64,000 nucleotides of DNA, from contig NZ_JAGPYQ010000001.1 in assembly GCF_018070025.1 (NCBI RefSeq), positions 5,766,001 through 5,830,000 on the forward strand. Direction: 5' to 3'. Source of the DNA: Streptomyces liliiviolaceus (lineage in GTDB: Bacteria > Actinomycetota > Actinomycetes > Streptomycetales > Streptomycetaceae). Shown here one piece after another: positions 33,762 to 41,813 of the stretch (the first letter of the stretch is position 1; every line of letters starts with the position of its first letter). A program made the position numbers and the translations under genes. The notes under the pieces are model-generated. The model was not told where the DNA came from. It worked only from the letters and a program-made list of their open reading frames with translations, and did not search any database.

Positions 33762-35405
33762 TCAGTCCGGGAGTCCGCGGAAGGTCGCCAGGAAAGTCTT
33801 CAGCGCCTGTTGGTTGCCCGCGTCCTCCCAGTCGTCGGCCGGTGTCGCCCAGCGGAGGGAGAATCCCTCGCCGCCCCCGATGAGGAATCCACGGCCGAAG
33901 GTACGCACGCGCGTGCCCTGGGACTCGTCGACCCATTCCATGTCCGCGGCCTCGCGGCCCTGGTAGGTCGTCGCGCGGATGGCGCCCAGCCTGTCGTATC
34001 CGGGCTCCTTGAGCAGCGCGGGCTCGACGGTGTCCCGCCACACGGCCACCGGGTCGGAGCCGACACGCGTGCTGTAGGTGACGGCCAGTTCCCGCGGGTC
34101 GCCGTCGGCGCCGAGGACGACCCGGTAGGAGCCGTCGTCGGCGCGGTTCGTGCCGAGTCGCTTCCAGCCCTTGGGCAGGGCCACGGCGAAACCCTCGGAC
34201 GCCGTGAAGACATGGAAGCCCGCCGGCAGCTTCCCCGCACCCGAGGACGAGGAGGAAGAGGGAGATGGAGAAGGGGAGGAGGGGGAACGGGACGCGGAGG
34301 GTGCCGGGGAGGTCGTGGGGGACGCGGTAGCGGACGACGGCGTACCCGCGCCGTCCTCGTCCGCCGTCGGGAGTACGGGGACGGGGCGCGAGGCCGTCGC
34401 ATCGGCCGCCGAGACGTCGTCGCCCGAACCGTCGCCGGTCGCGGCGAGAGCGGTCATCGTCACCGCGACGACGGCGGCGACCGCGGTCCCGATGAGCGCC
34501 GCACGGCCGAGGTTCTTCCTGCTCCGGGCCAGGCTCATCACGCGGTGGGCCGAGGGCCGCGACTGCGCGAGCGACGCCTCCGCGGCGGCGGGGTCGTCGT
34601 TCACGACACGGACGAGGGCGTCACGGACCACGGGCCCCGTGAGCCGTTCGCGGGAGTCCTTGCGGAGGAGCCCCTGCACGATCCGGGCGAGCGGGCCGGC
34701 GTGCCGCGGGCTGCGCAGCGGCAGCCGCACGATCGCCTTGAGGGTCGCCTCGGGCTGACCGCGGTCACGGAAGGGCGGGCGCCCCTCGGTCATCGTGTAG
34801 AGCAGCGCGCCCAGCGCCCACAGGTCGGCCGGCGAACCGTAGGCCTCGCCACGGGCCTGCTCCGGGGACGCGTACGCCGGTGCGCCGAGCCGCGCCCCGG
34901 GACCGGCGCCCGCCAGACCGTATCCGGAGACGACCACGCCGCCGTGGTCGCGCACGAACACCTGGCCCGGGCTCAGCTCGCCGTGCACGAAACCCGCGCT
35001 GTGCGCGGACTCCAGCACGTCCAGGACGTCGAGCCCGATACGGGCGGCCCGCGCGTGGTCGAGCGGCCCGTACTGGTCGAGGAACTCGCCCAGGGGCACG
35101 CCGTCGATCCATTCGACGACCGTCCAGAGGCTGCCGTACTCCTCGACGACGTCGATGACGCCCGCCACCGCGCCCGTGCACCGCAGTCCCATGACCTCGG
35201 ACGCGTGTCGGATCCGTGCGACGGCCGGCCCGGCCCAGTCCTCCATGGGATCGGGCGGAAGCGGCGTCTGCGTCAGCAGCCTCGGGCGCGCGTACTGGAT
35301 GTCCTCCCCGTACCAGCAGACGCAGCCCACTTCGTGGTGGACGACCTCTTGGAGCCGATATCTTCCGGCGACCAACTCATTTGCAGCGGCACCCGCGTTG
35401 CCCAT
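33762..35405 (-). CDS. Membrane-anchored serine/threonine pseudokinase
   Basis: A 547-residue protein with a PknB-like fold whose catalytic residues are missing. The glycine loop is poor, the VAIK lysine is absent (RPRLLTQTPLP), HRDxxxxN is replaced by HGELSPGQ (about residues 141-148), and DFG by SGYG (about 160-163). Structural landmarks remain: APAYASPEQ, then ADLWALGALLYTMTEGRPPF. A single TM helix (about 298-322, AALIGTAVAAVVAVTMTALAA) and an outside Ser/Pro-rich linker lead to a C-terminal domain (about 390-547) that begins AGFHVFTASEGFAVALPKGWKRLG. It probably acts as a binding or signalling platform, not a kinase. Start 35405 rather than 35411, because the ribosome site GAAGGA overlaps the first ATG. 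Confidence 0.8.
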   Translation of the reverse strand: MGNAGAAANELVAGRYRLQEVVHHEVGCVCWYGEDIQYARPRLLTQTPLPPDPMEDWAGPAVARIRHASEVMGLRCTGAVAGVIDVVEEYGSLWTVVEWIDGVPLGEFLDQYGPLDHARAARIGLDVLDVLESAHSAGFVHGELSPGQVFVRDHGGVVVSGYGLAGAGPGARLGAPAYASPEQARGEAYGSPADLWALGALLYTMTEGRPPFRDRGQPEATLKAIVRLPLRSPRHAGPLARIVQGLLRKDSRERLTGPVVRDALVRVVNDDPAAAEASLAQSRPSAHRVMSLARSRKNLGRAALIGTAVAAVVAVTMTALAATGDGSGDDVSAADATASRPVPVLPTADEDGAGTPSSATASPTTSPAPSASRSPSSPSPSPSSSSSSGAGKLPAGFHVFTASEGFAVALPKGWKRLGTNRADDGSYRVVLGADGDPRELAVTYSTRVGSDPVAVWRDTVEPALLKEPGYDRLGAIRATTYQGREAADMEWVDESQGTRVRTFGRGFLIGGGEGFSLRWATPADDWEDAGNQQALKTFLATFRGLPD

Positions 35406-35842
35406 GCCCATCCTTCGCTGAAGGCTTGCTCCCGGTCACCAGCAATACGCAGAGGGCCATGTCCTGCGTTCAAAGGATCCGCAATTGCTGCGATCGCCGA
35501 CGGCCGATGTGCCTGCCGCGCCTTGTTCCGGGGGCATTCTCGGAAAAACCGCCGGCCGGAGTACGGGCGCACGAAAACCGCAGGAAAGCGGGACGTGTGA
35601 CCTCCCCAGGCTCCACGTCCCGCTTTCCTGCGACATGGGGCCACTACCCGCACCCCCCGGGCTTACTCCCACCGATATTCCACCGCGGCTCCACGTCTGC
35701 TTCACCGTATGCACCCGGCGCCGGAACACCCGGTGGCATTTCGCCGACAGCGGATGCGTAGGTCGCGAAAGAGGGGGTACATGCGGGCGAGCACCGGGTG
35801 AGGACGGACTGCATGGAATCTTTGATCAAGGGCGGAGGCCGT
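35406..35842. other. 437-bp gap between divergent pseudokinase and ATPase genes
   Basis: No gene that I can support. It holds a perfect 19-bp inverted repeat (35579-35632), listed separately, and the divergent promoters. Short open frames here lack ribosome sites and coding bias. Confidence 0.55.
35579..35632. other. Perfect 19-bp inverted repeat with 16-nt loop
   Basis: Left arm CGCAGGAAAGCGGGACGTG (35579-35597) and right arm CACGTCCCGCTTTCCTGCG (35614-35632) are exact complements around a 16-nt loop. The position between divergent genes is unusual for a terminator. It could be a small-RNA terminator, a hairpin in a 5' leader, or a protein-binding dyad. Confidence 0.7.
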
Positions 35843-36283
35843 ATGGCGCCGCAGCGTAGCCGTATAGAGACCACAGTTGCTCTGGAAGGCGATTCGCCCT
35901 GCATCGCCGAGGCCCGTCATCTCGCGGCCGACTTCCTGTCACAGGCCCAGGCCGAACACGGCGTGCCGGTCACGGCCCGGGCGATGGACCTGACCCAGCT
36001 GGTGGTGAGCGAGCTGGTCACCAACGCCCTGAAGTACGCGCCGGGGCCGGTCCTGCTCGCTCTGCGGATCGTCGGCGACCTGCTTGAGGTGGCCGTCTGG
36101 GACAGCGATCCGGTACTGCCGGTGGCCCGCGCGGCGGACGTCGGACGGGTGGGCCAGCACGGCCTGGAGATCGTGATGGCCATCTGCGAGGGCTTCGAGG
36201 TCCGAAGAGAGCCGGTCGGCAAGCACATCACGGCCCGGATCGGGCTGCTCTCCGACACCCACGCCGACGCCGACGCCCGCTGA
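35843..36283 (+). CDS. RsbW-like ATP-binding protein (HATPase), anti-sigma type
   Basis: A 146-residue single-domain HATPase. Visible are LTQLVVSELVTNALKYA (N box with E and N), WDSDPVLP and GRVGQHGLEIVMAICEGFEVR (G1/G2 region in a diverged form). Streptomyces encode dozens of such proteins that act as anti-sigma factors or in regulatory partner-switches. ATG 35843 has GGAGG four bases upstream; a longer version from 35813 is possible. The divergent neighbour is the pseudokinase (437-bp gap). Confidence 0.8.
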   Translation: MAPQRSRIETTVALEGDSPCIAEARHLAADFLSQAQAEHGVPVTARAMDLTQLVVSELVTNALKYAPGPVLLALRIVGDLLEVAVWDSDPVLPVARAADVGRVGQHGLEIVMAICEGFEVRREPVGKHITARIGLLSDTHADADAR

Positions 36284-36320
36284 CAGGCGCCTTCGGGCGG
36301 ACCTGGTTCTCGGATCGGTC

Positions 36321-36361
36321 CCGTACGCCCCGGAACGCGACCTCCGCTCCGGGGCGTACGG
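36321..36361 (+). terminator. Terminator candidate after RsbW-like gene
   Basis: Perfect 14-bp stem CCGTACGCCCCGGA ... TCCGGGGCGTACGG with a 13-nt loop, 38 bp after the stop, in the intergenic region. Confidence 0.7.
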
Positions 36362-36385
36362 CTTCCCTCGTCCTGCGTTCCGCGC

Positions 36386-36437
36386 ACTCGGCGACTCGGC
36401 GACTCGGCGATCGGTGATCGGTGATCGGTGATCGGTG
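36386..36437. repeat. Compound short tandem repeat (8-bp x3, 7-bp x4)
   Basis: ACTCGGCG in three copies (36386-36409) followed by ATCGGTG in four copies (36410-36437), between the terminator and the snapalysin stop. The same motifs recur in degenerate form to about 36460. Confidence 0.88.
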
Positions 36438-36479
36438 GATGACTCGATGACTCGGCGCGGGGACGCAGTCCGTGTCGCG

Positions 36480-37046
36480 TCAGTCCACGATCGTGACGCC
36501 GACCGGTACCGCTCCGGCCGTCCGCGTCAGCTCACCGCCGAAGTTGCCCTCGACCTCGGCCTTCTCGGCCGCGTTCGGGTAGGGGTTCGTGCACGCGACT
36601 CCCGCGCTGGAACCGGACATCAGGCTGGTGCACGGGCCCGGCTTGCGGTCCGGCAGACCGAGGATGTGCCCCAGTTCGTGGGACGAGATACGGATCGTGT
36701 TGTAGCCCTGATCGACCGCCTGCCGTCCGATGTAGACGGTGCCGTTGCCGAGCGAGGTGGTCTGGGCGCGGGGCCAGCCGTTGTCCGCCAGGACCCGGAT
36801 GTTGGCGCGCTGTCCGGACGCGACGGGCTGCAGTTCGACGGCGTCGACGCTCTCGTTCCAGATCGCGGCGCCTCGGTCCACCGCGGTCCTGAACTCCGCG
36901 GAACCGCTCGCGTCGTAGGTCACGACCCGGGCGGCGGCGAGGTGGTCCGCGACCGGGGCCGGGGCGGCCACGGCCTGGCCACCCAGCAGGGAAAAGGTCA
37001 CCGCCAGGACGGCGGCGAGTCCACTGGTCAGCTTACGGACGTGCAT
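36480..37046 (-). CDS. snpA: Snapalysin-like secreted zinc metalloprotease
   Basis: A 188-residue extracellular protease, the usual length for the small snapalysin (M7) family. A signal peptide (LTSGLAAVLAVTFSLLGGQAVA) is followed by a short pro-region and a catalytic domain with HELGHILGLPD (the HExxHxxGxxD zinc site) near residue 120. Two Cys (PCTSLM, GVACTNP) near the C-terminus form the family disulfide. Secreted to digest milk-type and other proteins. ATG 37046 has AAGGAGG at ideal spacing. Unlike the classical snpA loci, no divergent LysR regulator is present. Confidence 0.88.
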   Translation of the reverse strand: MHVRKLTSGLAAVLAVTFSLLGGQAVAAPAPVADHLAAARVVTYDASGSAEFRTAVDRGAAIWNESVDAVELQPVASGQRANIRVLADNGWPRAQTTSLGNGTVYIGRQAVDQGYNTIRISSHELGHILGLPDRKPGPCTSLMSGSSAGVACTNPYPNAAEKAEVEGNFGGELTRTAGAVPVGVTIVD

Positions 37047-37145
37047 GGTCGACCTCCTTGTGGGGGGAAGGTAGTCGTGCACATGACATGACATTCCCTG
37101 GCTCCCTGCCCAGCGAGGACGGACGCCAATCCGTCAATCCGGCCG

Positions 37146-37225
37146 CGTACGACCGCCTACGACCGCGTGCGACCGAGCACGATCACGTACGACCGCATGC
37201 GATCACGTACAGCCGCGTACGACCG
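37146..37225. repeat. 10-bp degenerate tandem repeat (x8)
   Basis: Eight 10-bp units based on CGTACGACCG, several with one to four changes, lie 100-180 bp upstream of the snapalysin start and downstream of the ribosomal paralogue operon. Confidence 0.85.
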
Positions 37226-37252
37226 AGGCGCCGGGACCGACCGCGACACGGA

Positions 37253-37288
37253 CAGGGCCCGGCTCTCCTGTCCGGGGGCCGGGCCCTG
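37253..37288 (-). terminator. Terminator of the rpmG-rpmE2-rpmJ2 cluster
   Basis: Perfect 11-bp stem CAGGGCCCGGC ... GCCGGGCCCTG with a 14-nt loop, 18 bp beyond the bL36 stop on the minus strand. Confidence 0.68.
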
Positions 37289-37305
37289 CAGTATGCCGCG
37301 CCGCG

Positions 37306-37428
37306 TCAGCCCTGACGGGCCTTGGAACGCGGATCCTTCTTGTTGATCACGAAGACCACACCCCGTCTGCGCACCACCTGCGCTCCGGGCTTGGACTTCA
37401 GCGAACGCAACGACTTGCGCACCTTCAT
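37306..37428 (-). CDS. rpmJ2: Ribosomal protein bL36, zinc-free paralogue (40 aa)
   Basis: A 40-residue bL36, too short for most gene callers. The sequence [19 protein letters not shown] continues with [17 protein letters not shown] and has no cysteine, so it is the zinc-independent form. The longer 40-residue length compared with the 37-residue C-plus form is typical of this type. GGAGGAG lies nine bases before the ATG. It follows rpmE2 and rpmG2 on the same strand. In Streptomyces such C-minus paralogues are Zur-repressed and made under zinc starvation, to replace the Cys-containing forms. Confidence 0.88.
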   Translation of the reverse strand: MKVRKSLRSLKSKPGAQVVRRRGVVFVINKKDPRSKARQG

Positions 37429-37466
37429 GGCCGTGCTCTCCTCCCGCTCATCGGGGCGTCGACGAG

Positions 37467-37724
37467 TCAGGACGTCGATGCCTTACGGCCGTACCGCCGT
37501 TCGAACCGCTCCACCCGGCCCGCGCTGTCGACGACCCGCGCGGTTCCCGTGTAGAAGGGGTGGCTGGCCGACGAGACCTCCACGTCGATCAGCGGATAGG
37601 TGGCGCCGTCCTCCCACTCGATCGTCTTCGCCGAGGGCGCGGTCGAGCGGGTGAGGAACGCGGTGTCCGAGGCGCGGTCGCGGAAGACGACCGGGCGGGA
37701 CACGGGATGAATACCGAGCTTCAT
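37467..37724 (-). CDS. rpmE2: Ribosomal protein bL31, type B (zinc-free paralogue)
   Basis: An 85-residue type-B bL31 ([19 protein letters not shown]...[18 protein letters not shown]). It contains no cysteine, unlike the zinc-binding RpmE. AAGGAAGG precedes the ATG. Together with bL33 and bL36 neighbours it forms a zinc-limitation ribosomal cluster. Incorporation into the 50S subunit releases zinc from the canonical protein in known Streptomyces and Bacillus systems. Confidence 0.92.
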   Translation of the reverse strand: MKLGIHPVSRPVVFRDRASDTAFLTRSTAPSAKTIEWEDGATYPLIDVEVSSASHPFYTGTARVVDSAGRVERFERRYGRKASTS

Positions 37725-37770
37725 GGGGTTTCCTTCCTTACAGCCGTACGCCGCTGGGCAACGGCCTGGT

Positions 37771-37935
37771 TCATCGCTCCTCGCGGAAGAGGACGTGCTC
37801 GCCCGCCACCCGGTCGTACTTGCGCAGGACCAGTCGGTCGGGGTCGTTCAGACGGCTCTTCCGCGTCACATAGGTCGCACCGGTTCCGGCCGTGGACTTC
37901 AACGTCACCACCGGACGCGTACCTCTGGCAGCCAT
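37771..37935 (-). CDS. rpmG: Ribosomal protein bL33, zinc-free paralogue (54 aa)
   Basis: A 54-residue bL33 with [39 protein letters not shown] and no cysteine. AAAGGAGG lies five bases before the ATG. It is the first gene of the three-gene zinc-free cluster. A weak Zur-like sequence lies upstream (around 37980-37995), but it matches the 7-1-7 palindrome poorly. Confidence 0.88.
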   Translation of the reverse strand: MAARGTRPVVTLKSTAGTGATYVTRKSRLNDPDRLVLRKYDRVAGEHVLFREER

Positions 37936-38057
37936 GAACGCCTCCTTTCACACCCCCGGACACCCACCTCAATTGATGGGGCCATGTCATTCACGTGCGG
38001 TACAACCGGGCCCCCGGTGGATGTATTCCCAACTTCACCGAGGGCCCGGCACGCCGG

Positions 38058-40424
38058 CTACGGGGTCGCCGTGAGGCGGATCAGCAGCACACCGGGCGTA
38101 CGCGGCAGCATGACCCGCACCCCCCTTCCGCCCTCGTCCCAGACCGCCGAACCGACGGAACCAGCGGAACCGGCGGAAGCGGCCGAAGCGACGGAAACCG
38201 CGGAACCCGCTGAGTCCAGCGAGGTCGAGCGCGGCGACGGATGGAGGATCTCCACGGTCACCTCCCGACCCGCGCCCGCCGCCAGGCATTCGACCGGCAG
38301 CAAGACCCCGCTGCCCCCGCTGTCCTCGCGGCCCCCGCGACCCCCGCGCCCCCCGCTGTCCGCACCCTCAACGCCCTCCGCACCCTCCTCGCCGCCCCCT
38401 CCACCCCGGCGCCAGACCGACACGTACGCCGTACGGTCACCGCGCACCCGCATGCCCACGGCCGTCCACTCGTCCGTCCACCCCGGCAGACCGAGCGGCC
38501 AGAACGGCAGGGCCTCGGACAGGTCCCCGCGGATCGTCTTGTAGACGGCCACCGCGGCCCGTACGAGGGCGAGTTGATGTGCCGACATCCGGTCCAGGTG
38601 GCCCGAGAGATGGACCCGGCCGAGCAGTGCCCCGCCCAGGGTGAAGGCGATGAGGTCGTCGTCGAAGGTGGGCTGCGGGTAGGCCCAGACGGCACCCTGC
38701 TCGGGCGGGACCGCCGTGGGCGCGGCGGCGGCGATCGGCGGACAGCGCAGCGGGTCCTGCTGGTCGCTGGTGGACTGGAGCTGGGCGACCGCCAGGGTGG
38801 CCCCGTCCATCCGCATCCCGCCCGAGGCGCAGTTCTCGACCACCAGGGTCGGGTGGCGTGCGAGCACCCCGGTGAGCCAGCCGAGGTACGCCTGGGCGTG
38901 GCCCAGCAGCCCCGCGCCGGGCGAGAGGTCACCGGGCCCGCACGTGCCCGGGTCGACCAGGATGTTGTAGTCCAGCTTGAGGTAGCCCACCCCCCAGTCG
39001 CCGACGATCCGGTCGACCGTCCTGTCGAGGTGGGCCCGCGCGGCCGGGTGCCGCAGGTCCAGCTGGTGGCGGCCCTGTTCGACCAGGCGCACACCGTCCC
39101 GCTGGAAGAAGGCCTCCGGTGGAAGCTCGGACGCGACCGGACTGCGTACCCCCACGACCTCGGGCTCCAGCCACAGGCCCGGCACCATGCCGCGCTCGCG
39201 AATCCGGTCCAGGACGGCGTGGATCCCGCCGTCGGGGAAGCGGCGCGACGAGGGCAGCCACTCGCCGACGCTGTCCCACCAGCCCCGCGTACTGTCGTCG
39301 TACCAGCCGGAGTCGATGCAGAAGTACTCCGATCCGGCCGAGGCCGCCGCGTCGATCAACGGGAGCAGCTTCCGCGTCGTCGGGTCGCCCATCAACGTGT
39401 TCATGTAGTCGTTGAAGACGACGGGCAGTGCGGCATGGTCGGCGTGCGGGCGACGCACGGCACGGCGGTACGAGGTCAGAGCGCCGAAGGCGTCATCGAG
39501 CCCGGAGCCAGGACCGGAGCCAGGCCTGGAACTGCTTCCGGAGCCGAGGGCCAGAACACCCGGCACGGTGGTGAACTCGTCGCCGGGTGCCAGCCGGACC
39601 CGCCACTGGTGCTCCGCGTCCGTCGGCCCGTTCAGCGCCAGATACGTACCGTGGTCGCGCTCGCCCACGTCCCAGCGCCAGCCCGCCGGGGACTCCACCT
39701 GCCACAACCAGGCCCGGGCGCCGTCGCGTTCGGTGAGGGCGCCCATCGGCAGGTGGCCTCCGCTGGACCAACTGCCGCGCCCGGTGAGGGAGAGTGCGGC
39801 CCGGCTGTCGTGCTGGTGGACGTCGACGCTGATGTCGGCGACGGTGTCGCTCAGCGGCTGCGCGTACCAACGGCACTCCGCCAGCCAGTCGTTGCGGGCG
39901 CGGTGGACGTCGAGCCGGGCGGGCGGCGGGAGCGCGCCGAGCAGCAGGCTGCTGACGGACTGCACGACCAGCGGTCCGGGGCCGTCGTTGCGGAGCCGGA
40001 CGCGGGAGCGGAGCACGGGCAGGCCGAGGGGCGAGGACAGCTCGACGAAGGCGGTCAACCCGGTTGCGGGGTCGTGCAGTTCGACGGTCAGGCGGGTCCA
40101 GCCGTCGTGTTCCCCGGTGGTGTGCGAGCGGTGGCGCAGCCGCGGGCCGAGGGCGGTGCCGGTGAAGCGCGGCCCGGACCAGCCGCTTCCGTGGCCGAGG
40201 GCGGTGAGTTCGACGAGAGGGAGGGGGGCGTCGGCGCCGGACGTCGGCCCCGGGTCGCCGGGACGCGCGAGCCGGACCAGGCGCAGGTCGCCGTCGGGGC
40301 CGGCGGCAAGCCCGACCTCCAGCGCCCGATGCCCCCAGGCGATCGTCCGCCGTGCGCCCGCACGGCCCGCACCCGCCACACCCACCGCGTCCGACGTATC
40401 GGTCAACGGTCTCCCCCTCTCCAT
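38058..40424 (-). CDS. GH36 family alpha-galactosidase
   Basis: A 788-residue intracellular glycosidase with the GH36 architecture: an N-terminal beta-sandwich, then a TIM barrel with the nucleophile Asp in YLKLDYN (about 490) and the acid/base Asp in QSTSDQQDPLR (about 560). C-terminal Gly/Ser/Glu-rich stretches (SAGSAVSVASAASAGSAG) break the final beta-domain and are encoded by short repeats near 38150-38215. It probably hydrolyses alpha-galactosides imported by the ABC system at 41.8 kb. Start: ATG 40424 is used, but TTG 40406 follows a stronger GGGGGAG site. It diverges from the LacI gene; the operators are 130-170 bp from its start. Confidence 0.85.
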   Translation of the reverse strand: MERGRPLTDTSDAVGVAGAGRAGARRTIAWGHRALEVGLAAGPDGDLRLVRLARPGDPGPTSGADAPLPLVELTALGHGSGWSGPRFTGTALGPRLRHRSHTTGEHDGWTRLTVELHDPATGLTAFVELSSPLGLPVLRSRVRLRNDGPGPLVVQSVSSLLLGALPPPARLDVHRARNDWLAECRWYAQPLSDTVADISVDVHQHDSRAALSLTGRGSWSSGGHLPMGALTERDGARAWLWQVESPAGWRWDVGERDHGTYLALNGPTDAEHQWRVRLAPGDEFTTVPGVLALGSGSSSRPGSGPGSGLDDAFGALTSYRRAVRRPHADHAALPVVFNDYMNTLMGDPTTRKLLPLIDAAASAGSEYFCIDSGWYDDSTRGWWDSVGEWLPSSRRFPDGGIHAVLDRIRERGMVPGLWLEPEVVGVRSPVASELPPEAFFQRDGVRLVEQGRHQLDLRHPAARAHLDRTVDRIVGDWGVGYLKLDYNILVDPGTCGPGDLSPGAGLLGHAQAYLGWLTGVLARHPTLVVENCASGGMRMDGATLAVAQLQSTSDQQDPLRCPPIAAAAPTAVPPEQGAVWAYPQPTFDDDLIAFTLGGALLGRVHLSGHLDRMSAHQLALVRAAVAVYKTIRGDLSEALPFWPLGLPGWTDEWTAVGMRVRGDRTAYVSVWRRGGGGGEEGAEGVEGADSGGRGGRGGREDSGGSGVLLPVECLAAGAGREVTVEILHPSPRSTSLDSAGSAVSVASAASAGSAGSVGSAVWDEGGRGVRVMLPRTPGVLLIRLTATP

Positions 40425-40552
40425 TGACCGCCCCAGGCCACCGCGAGGACTCCACGACCGCCCCCGAGGGCTCCACGACCACGCCGAGCACGCCCGAGTA
40501 CCGCCCGAACCGGTCGCGTTGATCCACGGGTACGGACTCTTGACGAGCCCCA

Positions 40553-40593
40553 TGTGACCGGTCACAATCCTGGCATGAATGTGACCGGTCACA
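40553..40593. promoter_or_regulatory. Twin perfect LacI-type operators
   Basis: The 14-bp perfect palindrome TGTGACCGGTCACA occurs twice: 40553-40566 and 40580-40593 (27 bp centre to centre). Such CCGGT-centred palindromes are typical of actinobacterial LacI-family sugar regulators. The second copy overlaps alternative start codons of the LacI gene, so the regulator would repress its own transcription. Confidence 0.82.
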
Positions 40594-40604
40594 CAAGGCG
40601 CTCG

Positions 40605-41621
40605 GTGAGCATCAGGGACGTCGCAACCGCCGCCGGTGTCTCGTACCAGACCGTCTCCCGGGTGATCAACGCACACCCCAGCGTCAAGCCGTCCACCCGG
40701 GAGCGGGTCCTCGCGGCCATCGACGAGCTGGGCTTCCGGCGCAGCTCCACCGCGCTCGCCCTGGCCAGCGGACGCAGCCGGGCCGTGACCGTGCTGACCG
40801 CCAACACCACGCACCACGGCTACGCCTCGATCCTCCAGGGCATCGAGGAGGCGGCCCGGGCCTCCTCGTACGCCGTGGGGATCGGTGTTCTCGAATCACC
40901 CGACGGGGCCGACGGGGCCGAGGTCGCCGCCCAGGTGCAGCGGGCGGCGGACACCGGCGGCGGCCTGATCGTGATCGCGTACGATCCGGCCGGTGTACGC
41001 GCCCTGGAAGCCGTCCCCGAAGGGCTGCCGGTCGTGGGTGTGGTGGAGACCCCCGCCCGGCCGCCCGGCGGCGACCGCCCCTGGGTGTGGACCGACGACC
41101 GCGAGGCCGCCTACGAGGCGACCCGCCATCTGCTCTCCCTCGGCCACGAGACCGTGCACTATGTCGCCATCCCCTCCAGCACCCGGCGCACCAGCGCCCG
41201 TACCTCCGGCTGGCAGCAGGCACTGAAGGAGGCGGGAGCTCCGCAACCCCGTCCCGTACAGGGGAGTTGGGGTCCGGCGGGCGGCCACGCGGCGGGTCTG
41301 AGGTTCGCCGGTGACCGTGCGGTCACCGCGATCCTGTGCGGGAACGACGACCTCGCGCTCGGTGTGATCCGCGCCCTCCACGAGAAGGGCCGGTCGGTGC
41401 CCGGCGACGTGAGCGTGGCCGGCTTCGACGACGCCCCGCACTCCGCCTTCCTCACCCCGTCACTGACGACCGTACGCCTGGACTTCACCGGTCTCGGGCG
41501 GTCCGCGTTCGGCCTTCTGCACTCCGTGCTGGAGGAGTCCGCGCAGGTCGGCCCACATCCCGTCTCCGTGCCGGAGCTGGTGGTGCGGGAGAGTTCGGGG
41601 CCGCCGCCCGGGCACGCATGA
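40605..41621 (+). CDS. LacI family transcriptional regulator
   Basis: A 338-residue regulator from GTG 40605. The helix-turn-helix (IRDVATAAGVSYQTVSRVIN) is at its very N-terminus, and the periplasmic-binding-protein-like effector domain has LPVVGVVETPAR, TAILCGNDDLALGVI and VSVAGFDDAPHSAFLTP. It should repress the GH36 gene and the downstream ABC/GH operon until a galactoside or other oligosaccharide binds. AAGG lies six bases before GTG 40605; starts at 40575 or 40581 lie inside the operator and lack ribosome sites. Divergent from GH36 and 192 bp upstream of the importer. Confidence 0.85.
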   Translation: MSIRDVATAAGVSYQTVSRVINAHPSVKPSTRERVLAAIDELGFRRSSTALALASGRSRAVTVLTANTTHHGYASILQGIEEAARASSYAVGIGVLESPDGADGAEVAAQVQRAADTGGGLIVIAYDPAGVRALEAVPEGLPVVGVVETPARPPGGDRPWVWTDDREAAYEATRHLLSLGHETVHYVAIPSSTRRTSARTSGWQQALKEAGAPQPRPVQGSWGPAGGHAAGLRFAGDRAVTAILCGNDDLALGVIRALHEKGRSVPGDVSVAGFDDAPHSAFLTPSLTTVRLDFTGLGRSAFGLLHSVLEESAQVGPHPVSVPELVVRESSGPPPGHA

Positions 41622-41813
41622 CCGCGTGCCGCCCGTACCGACCGGTGCCGTACCGGCCGGGTGACGACCACTCAGGTCACGGGGACGCCCGCTCGCACTT
41701 CCTGCCCCTCTCCGGCTCCGGCTCCCTCCGCCGGCGCTTCGTTCGACTCCGACTCCCGCTGCCGGAGCGCTTCTTGATGCCCCTGCCCGAGCTCCGTTCG
41801 CGAAAGGCATGTC

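Noticed and set aside
35485..35859. Short coding frames in the 35.4-35.8 kb gap
   Set aside because: No ribosome sites, no codon bias, and they cross the 19-bp inverted repeat.
33694..37225. CRISPR array suggestion from tandem repeats
   Set aside because: Repeats are 7-19 bp with no unique spacers between them, no cas genes, and are plain minisatellites.
37975..37995. Zur box before the bL33 gene
   Set aside because: GCCATGTCATTCACG matches only part of the 7-1-7 Zur palindrome, about chance level; kept only as a note.
41622..41813. A third LacI operator before the binding protein
   Set aside because: Only GTGAC and GTCAC half-sites 10 bp apart; not a palindrome comparable with the two perfect copies.
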